Assembly (NCBI RefSeq): GCF_000717175.1
Contig: NZ_JNYD01000003.1
Coordinates: 732,886 to 796,885 of the forward strand
Length of the DNA stretch: 64,000 nt
Direction of reading: 5' to 3'
Source: Pseudonocardia autotrophica
Lineage (GTDB): Bacteria > Actinomycetota > Actinomycetes > Mycobacteriales > Pseudonocardiaceae
Positions 50,242 through 59,380 of the stretch are shown here, piece by piece. The notes beneath the pieces were generated by a model. The model was not told where the DNA came from. It saw nothing but the letters and a program-made list of their open reading frames with translations, and did no database searches. Position 1 is the first letter of the stretch; each line of letters starts with the position of its first letter. The position numbers were made by a program, and so were the translations under genes.

Positions 50242-51135
50242 ATGACGTTCGATGCGCGGGTTCTCCTCGCCCGCCGGCTGCGTTTCCTTCCCGACCGGCC
50301 CTTCGCCATCGCCAAGCACGCCCTCTTCCAGGGCGAGCTGACCACGCTCCGCAACCCCGTGACCTGGTCCCAGCTGCTCGCCGCGAAGAACCTGCGGGAG
50401 CAGGACCCGGTGGTCCACCAGACGTCGGACAAATACGCGGTCCGCGAGTACGTCGCGGAGAAGGTAGGCGAGGATTACCTCATTCCGCTGTACCAGGTCG
50501 TCGACAATGCAGCGGATCTCGACTTCGACGCGATCCCCGGTCCGTGCGTGATCAAGGGGACGCACGGCTGTGACATGACCGTGCTGGTCCCGGACCTGGC
50601 CGCGGCCGACCGCGCCGCCATCCGCGAGACGGTCCGGCGCTGGCTCGGCACGGACTTCTACAAGGCGGGCTGGCGCGAGACGCCCTACCGCGGACTCAAG
50701 CCCCGCGCGGTCGTCGAACAGTTCATCGGCACGCCCACGGGAGACGCTCCGACGGACTACAAGTTCTTCATGTTCGGGGGTGTGCCGGGGATGGTCGTGG
50801 TCGACCAGGACCGGTTCACCGGGCACACCTCGACCATGTTGACGCCGGAGTGGCGGCAATACGACATCAGCGGGCGGTTCGCTTTCGCCGAGAAGCTCCC
50901 CGAGCAGCCGGCGAACTACGCGGAGATGCTCGACGTCGCGAAGGCACTGAGTGCCGAATTCGCATTCGCCCGGATCGATCTCTACAACGTCGACGGCAAG
51001 ATCTATTTCGGCGAGATCACCCACAACCCGGGCGGCGGGCTGGTGCGCCTGCAGCCGCGGGAATTCGACCGCGCGCTCGGGGACATGTGGCGCCACGGCA
51101 CCCCGGTCCCCGAGCGGTTCGTCGCGAAGAACTGA
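50242..51135 (+). CDS. TupA-like ATP-grasp protein
   Basis: The 297-residue protein resembles the ATPgrasp_TupA family, linked to teichuronopeptide or capsule-type polymers. Markers are DKYAVREYVAEKVGEDYLIP, CVIKGTHGC (ATP-binding lysine), VVEQFIG, DYKFFMFGG and FARIDLYNVDGKIYFGEITH with metal-binding acidic residues. It would ligate an amino acid or acid to a carrier or sugar. Start ATG 50242 rather than an upstream GTG is supported by TATCGT ending 7 nt before it. It uses more A/T-ending codons (aaa, gat, att, aat, gca) than its neighbours, suggesting transfer. Confidence 0.85.
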   Translation: MTFDARVLLARRLRFLPDRPFAIAKHALFQGELTTLRNPVTWSQLLAAKNLREQDPVVHQTSDKYAVREYVAEKVGEDYLIPLYQVVDNAADLDFDAIPGPCVIKGTHGCDMTVLVPDLAAADRAAIRETVRRWLGTDFYKAGWRETPYRGLKPRAVVEQFIGTPTGDAPTDYKFFMFGGVPGMVVVDQDRFTGHTSTMLTPEWRQYDISGRFAFAEKLPEQPANYAEMLDVAKALSAEFAFARIDLYNVDGKIYFGEITHNPGGGLVRLQPREFDRALGDMWRHGTPVPERFVAKN

Positions 51136-51136
51136 G

Positions 51137-52483
51137 TCAGGACCGGGCCGGCTCCGGCTGGCTGCGCGGGTCCCGCTGTCCGCGCAGCCACCGGACCACC
51201 ACCGGACCGACGGCGAGGGCGAGCACGATCTCGATCACGAGCGTCACCCAGCCCACCGAGTCCAGCCCGAGCGGGCCGTGCAGCACGGCGACGCCGCCGA
51301 TCAGCAGCACCGACTGCACGAGCTGGATCCAGGCGAGCGGGGCCGTGCGGTTCTCCAGGCGCGTCATGGTCATGTACAGCGACACGACCACGCGCGGGAA
51401 CACCGAGATCATCAGCAGCTGCAGCAGGAACGTGGCGTTCTCCCGGTACTGCGTGCCGTAGAGCTGAAGCAGCCAGGGCGCCACGAGGGCGATCACCACC
51501 GACGCGGGCAGCACGGTGAGCGCGATGCGGCGCAGCACCGCGCGGGCGTAGCGGTGGGCGTGCGCGGGGTCCCGGGCGGCCTCGGCGACCAGCGACGACG
51601 TGATACCCATGGTCAGCAGGTTCATCGCCGTGAACACCGTCTGCGCCGGGAGGAAGTACGCGCCCTCCTCGGGCCCCATCAGCCCCACGATGAGGACCGG
51701 CAGGAAGGTCGACGACATCTGGTTGAAGACCTGGCCGGCGTAGTCGCCCGCCATGTACCGGGCGAGCGTCCGGCGGTCCACCGGCTCCTGGTCGGCGCGG
51801 GTGGCCGCCACGTGCCGGGGGAGCAGCCTCCGGAAGAGCAACAGCGTGACCGGGACGATCAGCGCGACCACCGGCAGCGTCCACGAGGTGAACACGCCGT
51901 CGCTCACCGCGGTCTGCGCCACGGCGACCAGCAGGATCAGCTTGACGATCCCGTAGATCCCGTTCTCCAGCGGGATCCACAGGGACTCGCGCAGCCCGGT
52001 CAGCGCCGCGTCCTGCAGGTTGAACAGCGACCAGATCACGACCGAGGCGACGAACCACAGCGCGAAGGGCCAGGACATGTGGAGCGGGTCGCCCACGTCG
52101 CGGAACACGTGGCAGTACACCGCCACCCCGCCCGCGCCGAGGATCCCCAGCCCGGACGAGACGGCGTAGGACAGCAGGATCAGCCGCCCCGACGCCGTGC
52201 CCGCCCTGGGCAGGAACCGGATGAGCGCCTGGCCGAAGTTCAGCTGGGTCAGCACCGACACCAGCAGCATCAGCGAGGTCAGCGCGTTGCCGCGGCCCAC
52301 CTCGACGTCCGGGTAGGTGCGGGCCGCGACGACCCAGTAGAGCAGCCCGAAGACGGAGTTGACCGCCGTGTTGAGCATCAGGGCGTAGGTGTTGCGGTAC
52401 AGCGGGACGGCGAGCTCCCGGCGGATCCCGTGGATCCGGCCGCGGAGCCCCGTCGGGGCCGGTTCGGTGGCCGGACGGCTCAC
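51137..52483 (-). CDS. Polysaccharide flippase (Wzx/MATE-like)
   Basis: The 448-residue protein has 12 to 14 hydrophobic helices and no soluble domain. It looks like a lipid-linked oligosaccharide flippase of the MVF/PST type. A typical opening is YRNTYALMLNTAVNSVFGLL, with later LNFGQALIRFLPRAG and FNQMSSTFLPVLIVGLMGPE. It would move glycan units across the membrane. The GTG overlaps the ugd stop (GTGA), so the two genes are coupled. It converges on the ATP-grasp gene with a single base between the stops (TGA-G-TCA). Confidence 0.88.
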   Translation of the reverse strand: MSRPATEPAPTGLRGRIHGIRRELAVPLYRNTYALMLNTAVNSVFGLLYWVVAARTYPDVEVGRGNALTSLMLLVSVLTQLNFGQALIRFLPRAGTASGRLILLSYAVSSGLGILGAGGVAVYCHVFRDVGDPLHMSWPFALWFVASVVIWSLFNLQDAALTGLRESLWIPLENGIYGIVKLILLVAVAQTAVSDGVFTSWTLPVVALIVPVTLLLFRRLLPRHVAATRADQEPVDRRTLARYMAGDYAGQVFNQMSSTFLPVLIVGLMGPEEGAYFLPAQTVFTAMNLLTMGITSSLVAEAARDPAHAHRYARAVLRRIALTVLPASVVIALVAPWLLQLYGTQYRENATFLLQLLMISVFPRVVVSLYMTMTRLENRTAPLAWIQLVQSVLLIGGVAVLHGPLGLDSVGWVTLVIEIVLALAVGPVVVRWLRGQRDPRSQPEPARS

Positions 52484-53853
52484 CGGGGGCCCAGGCGGGC
52501 GTTCGGGTTCTCCCGCGCCTGCCGGCCGATGCCCGACCAGGCGAAGCCCGCCCGGCGCACGACGGCCGGGTCGAGCAGGTTGCGGGTGTCGACGACGGTG
52601 CGCGCGGCGACCGTCCCGGCCAGCCGGGTCCAGTCCAGCGACCGGAACTCGGGCCACTCGGTCAGCACGACGACCGCCTCGGCCCCCGCGGCGGCCTCGT
52701 ACGGGTCGTCGACGAGGGTGAGCAGGCGCGGGTCGAGCGTGCCGGCCGCGGCGGAGCCCACCGGCACGCCCGGGTCGTAGGCCACGAGCTCGGCGCCGGC
52801 CTGGCGCAGCAGCGCGGCCACGCCGAGGGCGGGGGAGTCCCGCAGGTCGTCCGTGCCGGCCTTGAAGGTCAGCCCGAACAGCGCCAGCCGGGTCTTGGTC
52901 AGCGGGCCGCCGCGGCGCCCGGTGACGGCCACCCGGACCTTGTCGACCATCCGCTGGAACTGGCGGGTGTTGGTGTCGATGCTCGCCCGGAGCAGCCGGA
53001 ACTCGAAGTCGGCCGAGTCGGCGACCTGGAGCAGGGCATGGGTGTCCTTGGGCAGGCAGGAACCGCCCCAGCCCGGGCCGGGGGACAGGAAGGCCTGGCC
53101 GATCCGGCGGTCGTAGCCCATGCCCTCGGTCACGTCGGCGACGTCCGCGTCGACCCGCTCGCACAGCTCCGCCAGCGCGTTGACGTAGGAGAGCTTCATG
53201 GCGAGGAAGCAGTTCGCCGCGTACTTGATCATCTCGGCGCTGGCCGCGTCCGTGAGGACGGTGGGCGCACCGAGGCGGGCGTAGAGGGCCGCGACGCGCT
53301 CGGCGGCGTCCTGCGACGAGTTCGAGCCCACGACGATCCGGTCCGGGTGCAGGAAGTCGTGCACCGCCGAGCCCTCGCGCAGGAACTCGGGGTTGCTGGC
53401 GACCTCGACGTCGTCCCGGGCGAGGAGCTCGCTGGTCCGGTCCGCCGTGCCCACCGGCACCGTCGACTTGTTGACGACCACGCAGCCCGGCGGCATGGCC
53501 TCGCGGACCTCCTCGACGACGGCCTCGACCGCCGCCAGGTCCGCCACGCCGCCGACGCCCATCGGGGTCGGTACGCAGAGGAACATCACCTCGACCGGGC
53601 GGCCCTCGGACTCCAGCTCCTTGAGCGCCTCGGCCGCGCCGACGACGAACGAGAGCCGGCCCGCGGCCAGGCCCTCGGCGACGAGCTCCGCCAGCCCGGG
53701 CTCGCGGATCGCGATCTCCCCGCGGGACAGCGCGGCCACCTTCGTCTCGTCGATGTCGGCACACACCACGCGGTGGCCGAGCGAGGCGAGGCAGGCTCCG
53801 GTGGTCAGACCGACATAGCCGGTCCCGACCACGGCGACCGTTCGTGCGAACAA
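52480..53853 (-). CDS. ugd: UDP-glucose 6-dehydrogenase
   Basis: This enzyme oxidises UDP-glucose to UDP-glucuronate for acidic surface glycans. The 457-residue protein has TVAVVGTGYVGLTTGACLAS (NAD loop), STVPVGTADRT, ASNPEFLREGSAVHDFLHPD, IKYAANCFLAMKLSY and the catalytic Cys in GGSCLPKDTHAL, then LTFKAGTDDLRDSPAL. The start appears to be TTG 53853, 6 nt after a GGGGGA ribosome binding site. A rare start may limit expression. It is the first gene of the ugd-flippase unit. Confidence 0.92.
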   Translation of the reverse strand: MFARTVAVVGTGYVGLTTGACLASLGHRVVCADIDETKVAALSRGEIAIREPGLAELVAEGLAAGRLSFVVGAAEALKELESEGRPVEVMFLCVPTPMGVGGVADLAAVEAVVEEVREAMPPGCVVVNKSTVPVGTADRTSELLARDDVEVASNPEFLREGSAVHDFLHPDRIVVGSNSSQDAAERVAALYARLGAPTVLTDAASAEMIKYAANCFLAMKLSYVNALAELCERVDADVADVTEGMGYDRRIGQAFLSPGPGWGGSCLPKDTHALLQVADSADFEFRLLRASIDTNTRQFQRMVDKVRVAVTGRRGGPLTKTRLALFGLTFKAGTDDLRDSPALGVAALLRQAGAELVAYDPGVPVGSAAAGTLDPRLLTLVDDPYEAAAGAEAVVVLTEWPEFRSLDWTRLAGTVAARTVVDTRNLLDPAVVRRAGFAWSGIGRQARENPNARLGPR

Positions 53854-54093
53854 GCTGAGTCCCCCTGATGTGTGTCCGACGGCGACACTGCGTCCAACGA
53901 CGGGAGTGCCGCGTGCGACACGATCGACCGTAGACCAGCCCGTCCGTCGCGGAACGCACAGGTCCGGCCGTCTCGGGCGGGTCACGGAGGTCCCCCGCAA
54001 TCGTCCGAACGAGTGCCTTGCTACGTTCGCGCCCCGGACGCCCGGCGTTAACCCGCGACGTGTTGGACTCCGGTGACGAGGGGGAGGCACGAG
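53854..54093. promoter_or_regulatory. Divergent promoter region of ugd and the monooxygenase
   Basis: This 240-nt region separates two divergent genes. On the plus strand TTGCTACGTT (TACGTT 54022-54027) is a good extended -10 for the monooxygenase, giving a leader of about 60 nt with a GGGGGAGG ribosome binding site. No clear operator is visible. Confidence 0.4.
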
Positions 54094-55311
54094 ATGAAGG
54101 TGCTCTGCGTCGGCGGCGGTCCCGCCGGCCTGTACTCGGCGATCCTGGCCAAGCTGGCCGATCCGTCGACCGAGGTCGAGGTGCTGGAGCGCAACGCGCC
54201 CGGCGCCACCCATGGGTGGGGGATCACGTTCGGCGAGGACCTCCTCGACGACCTCTACCGGCACGACGCCGAGAGCGGACGCGCCATCCGGGACGCGGCG
54301 ATCCTGTGGGGCGACCAGGTCGTCCGGATCGGCGGGCGGCCGCCCGTGCACATCGGCGGCAAGTACGGCTTCTCGATGGGCCGCGCCGCGCTGCTGGAGA
54401 TCCTCGCCGCGCGGGCCGCGGAGCTCGGCGTCACGATCCGGTGGGAGACCGAGCTGCCCGAGGACCGGGTGGCCGACCTCGGCTCCGAGGCCCACCTGGT
54501 GATCGCCGCCGACGGCGCGGGCAGCCGGGTCCGCGGGGCGCACGACTTCGGCACCGCGGTGACCACCGGCCGCAACCGGTACATCTGGCTCGGCACCTCG
54601 CGGTACCTCGAGCGGTTCACGTTCGCCTTCGAGCGCACGGACGCGGGCTGGCTGTGGTTCTACGCCTACCCGTCGACCGGCGGGACCAGCACCTGCATCG
54701 TCGAGTGCAGCCCGGAGACGTGGACCGGGCTCGGCCTGGACACCGCCGACGTCGACGAGGGCGTCGCGCGCGTCGCCGAGATCTTCGCCGAGCCGCTCGG
54801 CGGCGAGCCGATGATGCGCCCGCCGGGCCGCGTGGGCAGCTCCGGCACCGCCGCGCCGTGGCTGACCTTCCGGCACCTGCGCAACGCCACCTGGCGGCGC
54901 GACAACGTGGTGCTGATGGGCGACGCCGCGCACACCACGCACTTCGGCATCGGCTCGGGCACCGTGCTGGCCGTGCAGGACGCCGTCCGGCTCGCCGAGT
55001 CCCTGAAGCTCTTCGCCGACGACCTGCCGGGCGCGATCGCGGGCTACGACGCGCTGCGCCGCGCCGAGGTCGGCCGGGTGCAGGAGCAGGCCCTGCGCAA
55101 CATGCACTGGTTCGAGGAGGTCGGCCGGTACCTGGACACCCAGGATCCGGTCCGTTTCGCCTACACCCTCCTCGACCGCCGCGGCGACCACCCCGAGGCC
55201 TGGCGCTACCAGCTGCACAAGGCCACCCAGGTCGACGGCCTGCGCAAGGTGCGCAAGGGCGTCACCACGGTCCGCCGCACCGTCCGCGCGGTGAAGCGGG
55301 TGGGGCTCTGA
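54094..55311 (+). CDS. FAD-dependent monooxygenase (anthraniloyl-/salicylyl-CoA type-like)
   Basis: The 405-residue group A flavin monooxygenase has the GxGxxG loop in VLCVGGGPAGLYSAILAKLA, the DG motif in LVIAADGAGSRVRGAHDF and the GD motif in NVVLMGDAAHTTHFGIGSGT. The opening and the GWGITFGEDLLDDL segment resemble the N-terminal hydroxylase part of anthraniloyl-CoA monooxygenase-like proteins, here without the C-terminal reductase. An aryl-CoA substrate is therefore possible. ATG 54094 has GGGGAGG upstream. No catabolic neighbours are present, so the pathway is unknown. Confidence 0.82.
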   Translation: MKVLCVGGGPAGLYSAILAKLADPSTEVEVLERNAPGATHGWGITFGEDLLDDLYRHDAESGRAIRDAAILWGDQVVRIGGRPPVHIGGKYGFSMGRAALLEILAARAAELGVTIRWETELPEDRVADLGSEAHLVIAADGAGSRVRGAHDFGTAVTTGRNRYIWLGTSRYLERFTFAFERTDAGWLWFYAYPSTGGTSTCIVECSPETWTGLGLDTADVDEGVARVAEIFAEPLGGEPMMRPPGRVGSSGTAAPWLTFRHLRNATWRRDNVVLMGDAAHTTHFGIGSGTVLAVQDAVRLAESLKLFADDLPGAIAGYDALRRAEVGRVQEQALRNMHWFEEVGRYLDTQDPVRFAYTLLDRRGDHPEAWRYQLHKATQVDGLRKVRKGVTTVRRTVRAVKRVGL

Positions 55312-55329
55312 GCGGGGCCCGAACGCCTC

Positions 55330-56640
55330 TCAGGGCTCCTGCCGCGGCGAGAGGGCCTTCTCGAGCACCGGGGCGGTGAGCGCGATCTGCCAGTTCCGTG
55401 CGCCGCCCCGCTCGAGGAAGGCGGGCACGTCGCCGTCCGTGGGCGGGGTCCAGCAGAGCCGGCGGAGCAGATCCGGTTGCAGCAGGTTCTCCACCGGCAC
55501 CGACCAGCGGTCCGACAGCTCGGACAGGCCAGTGCGGGCGGCGGAGAGCCGGGCCGCGGCGGCCGGGTCGCGGTCGGCCCAGCGGGACACCGGGGGCGGA
55601 CCGTCGGTGGCCGCGGCGGGGCGGGGCAGCTCGGCGTCGGGCAGGGTCTGTGCGGACCGCAGGGCCCCGAACCAGTACGACTCGAGCCTGCGCTGCGCGC
55701 GCCCGCGGAACACCGGCAGCTGCGAGAGCGCCTTCGGGGAGGTGGGGGAGGCGACGGCGGCCTCCACGATCGCCGAGTCCGGCAGCACCCGGCCGGGCGC
55801 CACGTCCCGCTCGGCGGCCAGCCGGTCCCGGGCCTCCCACAGCGCCCGGACGGCGGCGAGCGCCCGCGGCCTGCGCACCTTGTGGATCCCGGACGTGCGC
55901 CGCCACGGGTCGGCCCGCGGGGGCGGCGGCCCGGCCGTGCGGACCGCCTCGAACTCCTCGAGCGCCCACTCGAGCTTGCCCTGCTCGTCGAGCAGGGCGG
56001 CCAGGGCGTCCCGGAGCTCGATGAGCACCTCGACGTCGAGCGCGGCGTAGACGAGCCAGTCCTCGGGGAGCGGGCGGCGGGACCAGTCCGCGGCCCCGTG
56101 GCCCTTCTCCAGCGTGAGCCCGAGCATCCGCTCGGTGAGCGGGCCCAGCCCGACGCGGGGCAGGCCCGCCAGCCGGCCCGCGAGCTCGGTGTCGAACAGC
56201 CGGGCGGGGTGCAGCCCCGCCTCGGCGAGGCAGGGCAGGTCCTGCGAGGCGGCGTGGAGCACCCACTCGGGGCCGTCCAGGGCAGGCGCGAGGCCGGTCA
56301 GGTCGCCGCCGAGCGGGACGGGGTCGACGAGGGCGGTGCCGGAGCCCGCCCGCCGCAGCTGCACCAGGTAGGCGCGCTGCGAGTACCGGAAACCGGACGC
56401 CCGCTCGGCGTCGACGGCGATCGGGCCGCTGCCGGCGGCCAGGGCGGCCGCCGTGTCGGCCAGCGCCGCCGCGTCCCGCACGACCTCGGGGAGCCCGTCG
56501 GCGGGGCGCAGCAGGGGGACGGGGGCGTTGCCCTCGGCATCACCGTCCGAGGCGGCCCCCGACGTGCCCCCGGGCACGGCGGAGGGGCCGGCCGCCGCGT
56601 GCCGCGGCGCCGGCCCGCCCCCCGAGCCGTGCGAAGTCAA
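55330..56640 (-). CDS. rnd: Ribonuclease D
   Basis: This DEDD-family 3'-5' exoribonuclease takes part in tRNA and RNA processing. The 436-residue protein has IAVDAERASGFRYSQRAYLV (DxE motif), a second Asp region LHAASQDLPCLAEAGLHPAR, FDTELAGRLAGLPR, and VYAALDVEVLIELRD (third motif). Two HRDC-like helical regions follow. The start is read as TTG 56640 with CGGAG upstream. GTG 56577 is a shorter alternative because the first 35 residues are low-complexity Gly/Pro/Ala. In mycobacteria this gene adjoins dxs. Here about 8 kb separates them. Confidence 0.9.
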   Translation of the reverse strand: MTSHGSGGGPAPRHAAAGPSAVPGGTSGAASDGDAEGNAPVPLLRPADGLPEVVRDAAALADTAAALAAGSGPIAVDAERASGFRYSQRAYLVQLRRAGSGTALVDPVPLGGDLTGLAPALDGPEWVLHAASQDLPCLAEAGLHPARLFDTELAGRLAGLPRVGLGPLTERMLGLTLEKGHGAADWSRRPLPEDWLVYAALDVEVLIELRDALAALLDEQGKLEWALEEFEAVRTAGPPPPRADPWRRTSGIHKVRRPRALAAVRALWEARDRLAAERDVAPGRVLPDSAIVEAAVASPTSPKALSQLPVFRGRAQRRLESYWFGALRSAQTLPDAELPRPAAATDGPPPVSRWADRDPAAAARLSAARTGLSELSDRWSVPVENLLQPDLLRRLCWTPPTDGDVPAFLERGGARNWQIALTAPVLEKALSPRQEP

Positions 56641-56668
56641 TGGTCGACTCCGCGAGCGTCGTCTCCGG

Positions 56669-57385
56669 TCAGCGGATGACCCCGGCTCTCATCGCCAGCG
56701 CGACCATCTGGGCCCGGTCCCCGGTGCCGAGCTTGCGCCCGATCCGCGAGAGGTGGCTCTTGACGGTCAGCGCGGACAGGCTCAGCGCCTCGCCGATCTC
56801 CTTGTTCGACTGCCCGTCCGCCACGAGCTGGAGCACCTCGACCTCGCGGGCCGACAGCTCCCGCGGGGTGTTGTCGGTGCCCGGCACCCGGGTGCCCGTC
56901 GCCAGCAGCGGCGCGACCGTCGGGTCGGCGTAGACCCCGCCGTCGAGCACCCGCTTGACACCGTCGGTGACGACGGCGGGCGAGGCGGACTTCAGCAGGT
57001 ACGCCTGCGCCCCGGCCTGGAAGGCCGACCGGACGGCGTACGGGTCGTCCGAGGAGGCCAGCACCACCAGCCGGTTCCACCCGAGCTGGCGCAGCTCGGT
57101 GACGAGGTCGAGGCCGCTGCCGTCCGGCAGGCCGAGGTCGAGGATCGCGAGGTCGCACGGCCCGTTGGCCTGCGCCCGCGCACGTGCCTCGGCGACCGAG
57201 GCCGCCTCGTGCACCGTGCCGGCGCCCATGGACCGCAGGCGGGCCGCGATGGCCTCCCGCAGCAGCGGGTGGTCGTCGACCACCAGCACGGTGAACTGCT
57301 CTTCCCGCGGATGGGGAACCATCGCGGGCTGGAGCACGGCACCAGGAGTGCCGCGCAAGGGTGTGCCCTGGCCTACTACGGCCAC
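56669..57385 (-). CDS. LuxR/NarL-type response regulator without adjacent kinase
   Basis: The 238-residue protein has a receiver domain (about 32-150) with VLVVDDHPLLREAI, the phosphoacceptor Asp in LAILDLGLPDGSGLD and the Lys in AYLLKSASP. A LuxR helix-turn-helix (about 170-235) has LSAREVEVLQLVADGQSNKE and ALTVKSHLSRIGRKLG. No sensor kinase gene adjoins it. GTG 57385 has GGGAGGTAG 4 nt upstream. The next gene, rnd, starts 28 nt after its stop, so they are probably cotranscribed. Confidence 0.92.
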   Translation of the reverse strand: MAVVGQGTPLRGTPGAVLQPAMVPHPREEQFTVLVVDDHPLLREAIAARLRSMGAGTVHEAASVAEARARAQANGPCDLAILDLGLPDGSGLDLVTELRQLGWNRLVVLASSDDPYAVRSAFQAGAQAYLLKSASPAVVTDGVKRVLDGGVYADPTVAPLLATGTRVPGTDNTPRELSAREVEVLQLVADGQSNKEIGEALSLSALTVKSHLSRIGRKLGTGDRAQMVALAMRAGVIR

Positions 57386-57539
57386 GTCACTACCTCCCTG
57401 GAGTCGGTCGTTGCCCCCCGACCAACACCGGGACCCCGGTGGGACGGAGAGTTGCGCCCGACCGCCCGAGGAGGTGTCGTGGAGGAACTGTAGCCCCCCA
57501 AGCGGTCTAACGTCGTGTATCCGATCGAACTTCTCCGGG

Positions 57540-57549
57540 TGAAAGTTAC
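57540..57549 (-). promoter_or_regulatory. TGTAACTTTC element, candidate -10 upstream of the LuxR-type regulator
   Basis: On the minus strand TGTAACTTTC contains TAACTT, a good -10 hexamer, about 155 nt before the regulator start. The same decamer occurs at 63875-63884, again in a noncoding region as part of a well-formed promoter. This would give the regulator an unusually long leader for this window. Confidence 0.4.
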
Positions 57550-57628
57550 AGCCTTGTCGACGGTGATGCGCCCAGTCGGGTGATCAACGCTCCGTACCCG
57601 CGCCGTGACCAGCACCTTCGCTCCCCAC

Positions 57629-58222
57629 TCACACACTTCGCCGCGCAAGCGTCCGAACTCCCACCGGCGGAAGTCCCGCAGCGGTGGCCACCAGTGTGCA
57701 GAACGCCTCCGCGTGTGCCGCAAGGTCCCCATCGGGTTCGAGTGGGGTCCAGGAGGCGCGGAGCTCCACGTCGTCGTCCCGCTTGGGTCCTGCGATGTCG
57801 CCGAAGCGCACCGAGGAGGTCTGCGTCACGGTCCCGCCGAGCGCGGTGTGCCGGCCGCCGAGGTCGGCCAGCGCCTCGGTCAGCCAGGACCAGGCGACGA
57901 CGGGGAGCATCTCGTCGCCCAGCTGCTCGCGCTCGAGCCGCGCCTGTACGAAGCAGACGAGCCGGAACTCGCCCTCCCAGGCCGCCTGCCCGGCGGGGTC
58001 GTGCAGCAGGATCAGCCGCCCGGACGTGTCGGGCTCGTCCAGGTCGTCCGTGCCGTCGCCGCGGTGGACGATGTCGGCCTCGACGCTCGTCGCCCAGCTG
58101 TAGGGGGCCAGCCGCGGCGGCGCCTCGAGCGGGCGGACCACCAGCTCGGGCCGGGGCCGGACGGCCGCGAGGGTGTCGACCGCGCGGCGGAACAGCGGTG
58201 GTGGGGCGGCGGGATCGGGCAC
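57629..58222 (-). CDS. DUF3000 domain-containing protein
   Basis: The 197-residue soluble protein matches the actinobacterial DUF3000 family. It has LFRRAVDTLAAVRPRPELV, then LAPYSWATSVEADI, GRLILLHDPAGQAAWEGEFR and VAWSWLTEALADLGGRH. Function is unknown. Start GTG 58222 has TACAGT (minus strand, 58236-58231) 8 nt upstream. It is divergent from hemE and sits in the same neighbourhood as rnd and the heme genes in mycobacteria (Rv2680 position), so the linkage is old. Confidence 0.85.
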   Translation of the reverse strand: MPDPAAPPPLFRRAVDTLAAVRPRPELVVRPLEAPPRLAPYSWATSVEADIVHRGDGTDDLDEPDTSGRLILLHDPAGQAAWEGEFRLVCFVQARLEREQLGDEMLPVVAWSWLTEALADLGGRHTALGGTVTQTSSVRFGDIAGPKRDDDVELRASWTPLEPDGDLAAHAEAFCTLVATAAGLPPVGVRTLARRSV

Positions 58223-58327
58223 GGGGCGGGACTGTAGGTCGGCGGCGGGACCGGCGGAAACAGGCGCGCCGCTCTCCGATCGGGTCGATCTGCGTCGCGC
58301 GCGGCGGACGTGGGACGATGGGGCGTG

Positions 58328-59380
58328 ATGAACCCGCTCACCACCGTGCCCACCCGGCGGTCGCTGCCCGAGTCCGCGTTCCTCGCCGCGGCGCGCGGCG
58401 AGCGCCCGGAGCGGCTGCCGGTCTGGTTCATGCGCCAGGCCGGGCGCTCGCTGCCGGAGTACCGGGCGCTGCGGGCGGACACCGGGATGCTGCAGGCCTG
58501 CCTGACCCCGGACCTCACCTGCGAGATCACGATGCAGCCGGTCCGCCGCCACGGCGTGGACGCGGCGATCCTGTTCTCCGACATCGTCGTCCCGCTCCAC
58601 GCGGCCGGGATCGCGGTCGACATCGTGCCCGGCACCGGGCCCGTCGTCGCGTCGCCGGTGCGCACGGCCGCGGACGTCGCGGCGCTGCCCACGCTGCACC
58701 CCGGCCAGGTCGAGCCGGTCACGGACGCGGTGGGGCTGCTCCTGCGCGAGCTGGGGGAGACGCCGCTGATCGGCTTCGCCGGCGCGCCGTTCACCCTGGC
58801 GTCGTACCTCGTGGAGGGCGGGCCGAGCCGCAACCACGAGCGCACCAAGGCGCTGATGCACGCCGCGCCGGAGGTGTGGCACGCGCTGATGGCGCACCTC
58901 GCCGAGATCACCGCGACCTTCCTGGAGGCACAGATCGCCGCGGGGGTGGACGCCGTGCAGCTGTTCGACTCCTGGGCGGGCGCGCTGTCCGAGCGGGACT
59001 ACCGGCGCTCCGTGCTGCCGCACTCGGCGGCCGTGCTGTCCCGGGTCGCCGGGGCCGGCATCCCGCGTTTCCACTTCGGTGTCGGCACGGCCGAACTGCT
59101 GGGCGCGATGACCGAGGCGGGCGCGGACGTCATCGGCGTCGACTGGCGCACCCCGCTCGACGTCGCCGCCCGCCGGGCCGGCGGCCGGGTGCCGGTGCAG
59201 GGCAACCTCGACCCCGCGGTGCTGTTCGCGGACTTCGCCTCCGTCGCGGAGGAGGTCCGGCGGATCGCCGCCGAGGGCGCCCGCGCGCCCGGGCACGTGT
59301 TCAACCTGGGCCACGGGGTGCTCCCGGGCACGGACCCGGACATGATCACCCGGACCGTCGAGCTGGTGCACTCGCTCTAG
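58328..59380 (+). CDS. hemE: Uroporphyrinogen decarboxylase
   Basis: HemE decarboxylates the four acetate chains of uroporphyrinogen III to give coproporphyrinogen III. The 350-residue protein has the signature [16 protein letters not shown] with active-site Arg residues, [45 protein letters not shown] and [15 protein letters not shown]. The start is ATG 58328 or GTG 58325. GACGAT ends 8 or 5 nt before them, the same double-start arrangement as the HIT gene. The stop overlaps the hemY GTG by one base. Confidence 0.96.
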   Translation: MNPLTTVPTRRSLPESAFLAAARGERPERLPVWFMRQAGRSLPEYRALRADTGMLQACLTPDLTCEITMQPVRRHGVDAAILFSDIVVPLHAAGIAVDIVPGTGPVVASPVRTAADVAALPTLHPGQVEPVTDAVGLLLRELGETPLIGFAGAPFTLASYLVEGGPSRNHERTKALMHAAPEVWHALMAHLAEITATFLEAQIAAGVDAVQLFDSWAGALSERDYRRSVLPHSAAVLSRVAGAGIPRFHFGVGTAELLGAMTEAGADVIGVDWRTPLDVAARRAGGRVPVQGNLDPAVLFADFASVAEEVRRIAAEGARAPGHVFNLGHGVLPGTDPDMITRTVELVHSL

